From Notolepis coatsorum (taxonomy: Eukaryota; Chordata; Actinopteri; Aulopiformes; Paralepididae), in the NCBI GenBank assembly GCA_963971535.1, contig OZ020591.1, positions 20,415,790-20,479,789 on the forward strand: a stretch of 64,000 nt of DNA, read 5' to 3'. Each line of letters begins with the position of its first letter. The first letter of the stretch is position 1. Position numbers and translations under genes: made by a program. The notes beneath the pieces were generated by a model that searched no databases, was not told the DNA's origin, and saw nothing but the letters and a program-made list of their open reading frames with translations. Shown here in pieces: positions 55,535-64,000 of the stretch.

Positions 55535-57313
55535 TCAATGTTCATTGTTCAGGACTCTGATGGCCTGGGGGAAGAAGCTAAGCCTAAGCCTCTCTGTCCT
55601 AGTAGCTGGGGTTCGCAGGCGTCTGCCTGACCTCAGCAGCTGAAACAGGCTGTTATTGGGGTGGTGGGGGTCTTTCATTATTCTGCAGGCTCTGGATTTG
55701 CACCTCTTGTTGTATAGAACCTGCAGGGGAGGTAGTGCAATACCCGTGGTACGCTCGGCTGAGCGCACCACTCTCTGTAGGGCCTTCTTGTCCTGTGCCG
55801 TGCTGTTTCCATACCAGGCAGTGATGTTTCCGGTCAGGATGCTCTCTACAGCTCCTGAGTAGAAGGACTGGAGTATCTTCCCCGATACTCTGAACTTCCT
55901 TAACTGTCTCAGGTGGTAGAGGCGCTGTTTCGCCTTCTTTACTACTGTGTCTATGTGTGTTGACCATGTCAGGTCCTCTGAGATGTGGACCCCCAGGTAC
56001 TTAAAGCTGCTCACCCTGTCCACGGTAGCCCCGTTGATCATCAGTGGTGTGTGCGTCTCCTGCTGTCCTCTCCTATAATCCACAATCAGCTCCTTGGTTT
56101 TACCAATGTTCAGGAGCAGGCTGTTGTCCTGGCACCAGCGTTCCAGTACCTCAACCTCCTCCCGGTAGGCCTTCTCGTCGTTGTCCGAGATCAGCCCCAC
56201 CACCACCGTGTCGTCTGCGAACTTCACTATGGAGTTGGAGCTGAACTTGGCCACACAATCATGTGTGTAGAGTGAGTACAGCAGGGGGCTCAGAACACAG
56301 CCCTGGGGGGACCCGATGCTCAGGGTGATGGTGTTGGAGGTCTGACCCCCCACCCTGACCGCCTGGGGTCTTTCGCTCAGAAAGTCCAGTACCCAGGCGC
56401 TCAGGGCGGAGCTCAGACCTAGCTCGATCAGCTTGTCCACCAGTCTGGTGGGGACTATGGTGTTGAACGCTGAGCTGTAGTCAATGAACAACAGTCTCAC
56501 ATAGCCCCCCTTCTGACGGTCAAGGTGCGAGAGGGTGCTGTGCAGTACCTGGGAGACCGCGTCGTCGGTGGACCTGTTTGTCCTGTATGCAAATTGCATA
56601 GGGTCCATATCACTGGGGAGGGAGGCACAAATGTGGTCCTTGACCAGCCTCTCGAAACATTTCATGACCACAGAGGTGAGTGCCACCGGTCTGTAGTCAT
56701 TTGGACATGTTGGGGAGGGTTTCTTCGGTACAGGGATGATGGTAGACATCTTGAAGCAGGCAGGGACCACTGACTCCGCCAGGGATTGATTAAATATGGC
56801 GGTGAACACTGGGGCCAGCTGGTTGGCACAGGACTTGAGTATGCGTCCTGTTATGCCATCTGGGCCAGCAGCCTTCCTGGTGTTCACCTGCATAAATGCT
56901 CTTCTCACACTGTGTTCCGACAACGAGAGAGCCCCCCCGCCCCCCCGCGGTTGCCCCCCCCCCCCTCCACAACAGCCGGCGCGCCAGTGACGTCTCTAGC
57001 CGGAGAGCCAGCAGCACCACTGTCTACACCAAACCGAGCGTAGAAGGTGTTGAGCTTGTCCGCGAGGGAGGCGTCGTCGCTCCCCATTGAGGGGGCGCTG
57101 ACTTTATAGTCAGTTATTGTCTTCAGTCCCTGCCATAATCCTCTTGTGTCGTTTTGTGCCATTTGTGTCTCCAGTTTGTCAGCATATGTCCTCTTAGCAA
57201 GTTTAACAGCCTTGCGTAGAGTATAGACTGAAGCCTTATACTCCTCCATGTTTCCTGACTCTCTACCCAGGTTGTAGGCGGTGGTGCGAGAGTTCAGAGC
57301 TGCTCTAATAGTG
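55535..57313 (-). pseudogene. LINE reverse-transcriptase part
   Basis: After a linker (KASVYTLRKAVKLAKRTYAD) the polymerase begins near 56923 in a shifted frame. Motifs are RKAAGPDGITGRILK, PNDYRPVALTSVVMKCFERL, LLFIDYSSAFNTI, GSPQGCVLSPLLY and the catalytic FADD at residues 236-239 of the 462-residue frame. The C-terminal part (SFKYLGVHISEDLTWSTHI, YNKRCKSRACRIMKD, RLSFFPQAIRVLNN) is complete. Polymerase motifs look intact; the frame change near 56920 and the hAT make the copy non-functional. Confidence 0.87.
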
Positions 57314-57321
57314 CTGTCCAC

Positions 57322-58357
<1,036 letters not shown>

Positions 58358-58365
58358 CTGTCCCC

Positions 58366-59536
58366 CACGGTTTCTGGTTTGGGAAAACCCGCACCATTTT
58401 CGTGAGGACAATACCATCAGCTATTGTTGTTATGTAGCTCACCACTGTGTCTGCGAGCTCGCTGACGTCACTGCCGCTTCCTTGGAACATATCCCAATCC
58501 GTGTCTGCTAACACGTCCTGGAGCGTGGCCTCTGATTCGTCGGTCCACTTCTTTGTCTCACGTGACACGACGGCGTCACGTGATCTTTGTTGATATGCGG
58601 GAAATAGCAAGATGGAGTCGTGGTCACTCGAGCTTGAGGGCCCCGTTAATGGCGGAGGGGCTACTGCCTTGTAGCCGGCTCTGAACGGGGAATAACAGTG
58701 GTCGAGTGTGTTCTTCCCTCTCGTGGAGCAGGCGATGTGCTGAAAAAAGGACGGCATCACTTTCTTCAGGTTTGCCTGGTTGAAATCGCCGGCCACTACC
58801 ATCGCTGCCTCCGGATGTTTGATCTGGTGTCTGTTGAGGTGATCGTGTAGTTCTCCCAGCGCTTTGCCCGTATTCGCGTGTGGGGGAATATATACGGCGG
58901 TCATGATGACCGCAGTGAACTCCCTGGGGAGGTGAAACGGACGGCACAGGATAGAAAGGTGTTCCATGTCCGGGGAACACGAGTTCGAGAGAACATGCAC
59001 CCCTTCGGGATTAACCCAGGAATTGTTCGTGAGGAGGCAGACCCCGCCGCCGATGCTCTTTCCTGAGGCAGCCGTTCGATCTGCACGTAGTACGGTGAAG
59101 GCGTCCGAGGGAGAGACGCTTTTGTCCGGAGTCGCCGACGTGAGCCATGTCTCCGTGAGACACATGATGTTGATGTCTCTCATCTCCCGTTGGAACCGGA
59201 CCCTCGCCCTAAGGTCATCCATCCTACCCTCCAACGACGGGCATTCGCCAGAAAGATGGCTGGAATTGCTGGGCGGTAAGCAGCTCTTTTTAGTCTCAGC
59301 CTAATACCTCCACGTCTCCCTCTGTGTCTCTTCCTGCCGTACCCTTTGTTCTTTTCCTTGCCGCCATTCTCCCGTCTGATTTCTGCTGGCCATTCTAGGT
59401 CTAAAGTGTCTCCAAACTCCTCTTTGAGCCCGGGGTTTAGGTCCATAAGTGTCTGACGGTCGTATGACGTACCCGCCAGTGTTGCTTTAAATAAAAAAGT
59501 AGAAAAAACAAACATAATAACTAAAAGTGTGTACAT
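58366..59536 (-). pseudogene. LINE endonuclease part
   Basis: A short hydrophobic start (MYTLLVIMFVFSTFLFKATL) and a basic stretch (GKEKNKGYGRKRHRGRRGG) precede the APE-like endonuclease in another frame. Motifs are INIMCLTETWL, AVIMTAVYIPPHANTG, MVVAGDFN and SSSDHDSILLF, followed by the start of the linker to the polymerase. The frame change lies near 59200. This domain would nick target DNA for target-primed reverse transcription. Confidence 0.82.
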
Positions 59537-59569
59537 CGTTGCGGAGCTAAAACCAGAGGCGTCTGAGGC

Positions 59570-60700
59570 TTGTGTCCAGTTTCAGTTTGCTCAAACTCAT
59601 TCAATCATGGATAAAGGGTCCATTTGCTATACATTGAGACAGGTTTGATGGGAGCAGGAGGAGGGTGCCTATTTTTGGGTATAATTAATTGAGAAACCAA
59701 ATAATGATTTATGATTCTGGGGTTATTAGAATCATAGGGGGGGAATCAGAGAGTTTTTCAATGTATATTTGGTTTATAAACTAATATATAGAGACGCTTC
59801 ACTATGGCAGCATGAAAATCATCTTTACAGCCAGGAGCCACACGTGCATTTCAACAGGTGATAAGCAGAACACCACCAGTGTCAAATATGCTCTAAAGTT
59901 TACTAAAACAGACTCAAGTTTAAATGTAACTATGGTTTTATGATAGAACAAAACAAACCACTCAAGTTAACGTAAAGCTGCAATACGTAGTTTTGGGATA
60001 GAAGTGGGTGTGTGATAGTATCTTTAGAACCAAAGTATCAGTATATACACTGCACTCCATTTGCAACAAAATAGGAAGGACAGCAGTATTTTTCACTAAC
60101 AAATTACGGACAATTTGCTTGTGTTATGTCAACTGAGCTTTACAAAACTGTCATGGGAGGTGACTACTCTATTTCCTGTATTGGCCCTTTGATAATATGA
60201 GTGGGAAGGGTGATTAGAGGTCTATAGTGAGAGAGACTATAGAGAAAGGTCTATAGTGAGAGGGTGATAGACGGTGGTTCAGTAGAGCGGGGTGGTTCAG
60301 AGTGAATAGCAGCACACTGAGAGGGAATGTTGACATTTCTTGTAAAAACAAATGGGTAAGAACGATAGACTACAATCACTTATAATCACTGCCTTTTGGT
60401 CGTTATTAAAAGAGTGATAGACAGGTCAGAAAATGTGCATGGTGATGGTGGTGGTTTGAACGGTGAAGGAAGCAGTCTAGTGGCTGGCAGCTCACTGCCA
60501 GCGAGAGAATGTTTACATTCCTAGCTAGAACATCATTCGATATAAACAAACGCTCTTCTGAGAAAGAGTAGCCTTTGGATTATGAGCGAGACAAGATGGC
60601 CGCAAGGAGAGAGCAGGAGGATGAGACACAGAGAAAATTGTTGCGATGTAGGAGTGTGTTTTGAATAACAGCAGAGTGGCATGTTTAACTGCTCGAACTG
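59570..60700. other. Unassigned AT-rich DNA
   Basis: AAAGCTGCAATACGTAGTTT near 59980 resembles an end often seen in fish DNA transposons, but no partner end was found. No gene is seen. Confidence 0.35.
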
Positions 60701-60762
60701 AGGCAGAGAGCTGTCCAGCTTGCTCCATTGTTACTACCAGCTAAACAGCTGGCCCATCACTG

Positions 60763-60962
60763 GCCGAGTCATTGGCCGAAGATATGACTGCATGTTTTGT
60801 GGGAAAACACATGAGAGGAACAAGAAAAATGCCCAGCTTTTGGGAAAAAAGTGTAAAAAGCGTGGGAGAGAAAATCACTTTGCGGCTAAATGCAAATCAA
60901 AACAGAAGAGCAGCAAGAAGACTAGGAAAGTGCATGCAGTAACAGAACAGATAATAGGCTAA
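60763..60962 (+). pseudogene. Retrotransposon gag zinc-knuckle relic
   Basis: The plus strand encodes 'DCMFCGKTHERNKKNA' and 'CKKRGRENHFAAKCKSKQ', then 'RKVHAVTE'. This paired-knuckle layout followed by KVH.V.E is common at the gag-protease junction of fish Gypsy-type elements. No LTR or polymerase belonging to it is visible. It is a broken fossil fragment. Confidence 0.55.
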
Positions 60963-62222
60963 TGTGTGTGGTCACATGACTGTACAGTGGTACAGAGAAA
61001 ATTCTTCATTTAAGTTCAAGTTTGATTAAGGTACATACATGTACATTACAGTGAAATGCTTGGTTCTGTGTGAGCCTTCTGAGAGTGTGCTTCATGCCGT
61101 AAAAGGAAGTCCAAACACTGCAAAATATACTATATATACAAACTAAGTACAAAATGCAAAAAATGCAAAAAATTAAGGCCTTAAAAGATATTAAATTTAA
61201 TTTGCACAGGTATTAAATTTTTTGGGGGGCAGCCCGGCTGTCAGGAGATTAAATAATATTATTATTAATATTATAAATAAATGTATGAAATGTTTTTGTA
61301 TTCAATTTGTTGTTTTTTGCGGTGCTACTGGGAGCTTGGTGCCTCTGGCGAGAGCTTGTATGGAACACATACCAATTTAGTGCAGCTGCCAGTTGACAAC
61401 TAGCACGGCTAAATGTTTACATTCCAATGTAAGACAACACATAGATAAGAGAGTGTAGGCCCAGAGCAGGAGGGAGAGAGGCTCATCTTAAATGAAACGT
61501 TTAATGGTGTGAAAGGTTATGAACAGTTGTCATGGCAGGGGCACCTAGTAACCAGAAGAGGGGCAAGGTGGTAGCATAAACAAGCTGATAAGATAGGCAA
61601 CCGCACAATGAGAGGAAATGTCAACAAACTTGAGCATACAAGATGGCCGCCCAGCGCCACGAGGAGATAGGAGCAGGGACCAGAGTGACACGTCAGCTAA
61701 AATACTCTAGACTGAGTTTGCCGCCATCTAGGGGGGACAGTGGGATAATGCAGGCACAACTTCTTTGCAGGGTATTACTTTCACATGGTGAAGGGATACT
61801 TACTGTCTGTGGTGCATATTCACATTGTGGTTGTAGTGTGTTGTCACTAATTGGTGGTTTGATTGACACACTGTTTCTTCCTGTTTTTGTTTTCCATGTT
61901 ATTAAAATGGCCGCCCTTGTAATTGACACAGGTGTGGTGATGAGGCACCACGCCCTACAAAGCAGAGCAGAGTGCAGGCTGCAGTGTGTCCCATTTTCAC
62001 AAGAGATATAACTCACCAGAGTCTCATCTGCTCTCACTGCTTCTATTTTTTGCTGTTTGTTTTATTTGTGGCCTATGTGCCTTTGACCTTTGGAGTCTGG
62101 AACACCCAGCTCTCACCCTTTTGTCCATTTAAATAGCTGTTCCAATAGATATTGTTATTTTTGATAAACTCCTGTTTTGTCCTGTGTCCACCACTTTGCA
62201 TTCAAGGCCTACACGAGCTATA
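60963..62222 (+). other. Unassigned, ending in a possible LTR end
   Basis: TACATTACAGTGAAATGCTT near 61040 resembles a LINE 3' tail. From about 62110 the text AATAGCTGTTCCAATAGA, GATAAACTCCTG and GAATGTAACA looks like the end of an LTR. Its start could not be placed. Confidence 0.3.
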
Positions 62223-62240
62223 CTTTAGGCTTGAATGTAA
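62223..62240 (+). promoter_or_regulatory. Possible tRNA-Pro-type primer binding site
   Basis: TGGGGGCTCTAGCCGG follows AATGTAACA. The first nine bases match the tRNA-Pro primer site (TGGGGGCTCGTCCGG) of many retroviruses and the rest only partly. A GTGAGTAT donor-like sequence follows about 28 bp later. Confidence 0.3.
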
Positions 62241-64000
62241 CATGGGGGCTCTAGCCGGTCTTCAAACAGGTGAGTATGCTCTTAATTTATAATTTGATTT
62301 GACCACTTATATGCTGTTTAAATATTTAGTTTAGTGGACACCACAAGTAGGTACTTTCATTGTTTTCTGGCTGTGTTTAGCTTCCTGTGTACCACGTAAC
62401 CCTGGGGCAGTCATTGAAGGGATTAGTACGATATACTTGTCTTGTATTATACAATATACTTGACGGGTATATGGTCGATATGATCTTTGGCTGGTAGCAG
62501 GTGTGGTTGAAGAACGCTAGGTCTACAGTGCATTAGCTTTCAGTATCGGTAGGTTAGGGGGCCGGAGAATATAATTAGTGTTAGGACCTGATGTAAGTAT
62601 TTTTGTTAGATCAGACATGTGGTGGGCCTAGCAGTCCTTCTTTGGCTGCAGTGTAGGTTTTAGAAGCTATTTGTGAGTCATATCAGATTGTAAGGAGCAC
62701 CTGTTTGAATTGTTTGGATTTGTTTGTTTGAGTTTGTTTATTAGATGTTGCTTGAGGGTGACACAGGAGGTTTTGCCTCACTTTGTTTGTGTTGCTGAAG
62801 AGCGTTTGTTCCATTATTTTTGGGATAAATGTCTACATATATATATATGTGACTTCACAGGGTTAGTCTTGTGGGTGGTATGCATTACACAATACAATAC
62901 ACACATGTACAGATGCGGTTACTGTAGCCTGCTCACTCTGTACCACCCACACCCCCATTCGCCAACTCATTTTAAATAAAGAGGTCAAGTATACAGTACA
63001 ATGACCTATCTCAAAATCAGAAATAGATGTCAGATGGAGCTTTATAATGGAATGACCTTCATCCAGCTTCAGGAAAGCGTAGCGTGCTGACTATTTAAAA
63101 CCTGAATTTCAAATTGGACTTCTAAGCTCGAACTTGTTTGTTTTGGATACATTAGGAGATTGTTTTTAGTTCAGGCAACAGTTCCAAATAGGAGTATGAC
63201 ACTCACACAAACAGTCAGGTTAATTAATACAACCCCCAATAAGAGTCTTCTAATCAAAACCAAGACTTGGGAACCACAGCTCCGTCTGGTAGTTAGAGGG
63301 TGTTTTTGTTCATAGTCATCTAGCTTCTTGATGCATGTATGTGTGAAACTTACTCTGTTTGTGGAGATTATTGGCTAGTTCACTGGGCAGGTGGCATTAG
63401 CCAATCAGATAATCTCAGGCACAGCCTACTTATACGTCTGTCACAGGCGTGCACGTGTTTGTTTTCAGTTATTTTGAGTCACTTTTCAGGTTTACTTTGT
63501 AGCACTTATCCTTTGTTTAGGTTACAGTTAAACACAGAGTCTATGTATTGCTTTGATTTTATTGTTTATGGTGGTTTTTCTGTAGTTTTAGTCTCAATAT
63601 TGGTACGTCCCAGATGCATCAGAGGGGTGGGGGCTTCAATATTATATATAGGTTGTTTTTTTGGCCAACGAGACTCTTGAGGGTATAGTATAGAATATCC
63701 TAACTTCAAACCTGAGTGGACACCTTTTTACTATTTTAGTGTCCTCTCTAAGTCCTCTCTGTAAAATGTTATCGGACAGCTTTTTATTTTTATTTCTTTC
63801 TCTCTCTTTTCCTTTGGTGAGTCTCTCGCTGAGCGTGTCTCTCTTCAGTCTCCTGTGCGGTCCAAGTACCCCGTCTCTGCCCGAGAAGAGGACACACAGC
63901 TATGGGGCGCAGAGGACCACTGACAAGTGCTGGCCCAGCTATTCTACTGAACCGGGGTTCTGCTCTGCAGTTACAGCTATGACGCTGGACAGTTCTCCGT
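62241..64000 (+). other. Unassigned to the window end
   Basis: If the primer site at 62223 is real this would be the leader of an LTR element running out of the window. I see no coding motif in it. Confidence 0.3.

Noticed and set aside
59980-60000. AAAGCTGCAATACGTAGTTT as a DNA-transposon end
   Set aside because: No inverted partner or target duplication was found in the window.
61643-62011. 122-codon open frame starting MAAQRHEEIG
   Set aside because: No domain, codon signature or splice context supports it. It lies in unassigned repeat-like DNA.

Overview
The window looks like a transposon-dense stretch of a teleost fish genome. The evidence is the mixture of mobile families seen: several hAT families, a Kolobok-like THAP element, L2/CR1-like LINEs with fish-type 3' tails, a Tx1/L1-like LINE, a chromovirus-type Ty3/Gypsy element and a BEL/Pao element, plus many minisatellites. 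I found no convincing single-copy host gene. The only spliced protein-coding exons I can support encode a THAP domain at 49.8-50.4 kb, and they lie inside a TTAA-flanked element.

Layout. 1-1.16 kb: plain AT-rich DNA. 1.16-2.96 kb: a hAT relic of the GTF2IRD2/Charlie8 type with a second inverted-repeat element nested inside it. 3.7-3.85 kb: a tRNA-like SINE. 4.04-4.42 kb: a 48-bp tandem array. 4.45-5.2 kb: a LINE 3' piece. 5.2-7.45 kb: an (AAT)n tract and a hAT composite with another hAT nested inside. 7.45-8.15 kb: a 30-bp array invaded by a small hAT. 8.15-17.2 kb: an L2-like LINE relic cut by a Ty3/Gypsy element (9006-15339) and a 1.17-kb hAT (15684-16848). 17.2-18.2 kb: a second copy of the 5.8-7.45 kb hAT family, carrying a 161-bp palindrome. 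18.2-19.86 kb: unassigned.

19864-42330 is a nested stack. A small hAT was split by a BEL/Pao element (20079-42183). The left LTR of that element then received a 10.4-kb LTR element with no recognisable polymerase (20295-30714), whose two 1720-bp LTRs look identical. Its right LTR received a 4.3-kb L1-like LINE with an uninterrupted 1268-residue ORF2 (37446-41790). Every junction except the outer hAT is fixed by a clean target-site duplication.

42.3-43.9 kb: another LINE 3' half with a 226-bp array in its 3' UTR. 44.28-46.22 kb: a 9-bp minisatellite. 46.33-48.29 kb: a roughly 140-bp GC-rich array. 48.3-49.2 kb and 57.3-58.36 kb: two copies of one hAT family. 49.4-53.3 kb: a retrovirus-like relic with the THAP/Kolobok element in its LTR. 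55.1-59.55 kb: a near full-length LINE on the minus strand. 60.7-61 kb: a gag zinc-knuckle relic. 62.2 kb: a possible LTR end with a tRNA-Pro-like primer site.

The elements most worth following are the polymerase-less LTR element with its coding decapeptide array, the Gypsy element with a visible self-priming signal, the THAP element, and the intact L1 ORF2. All identifications are by eye; no database search was run.
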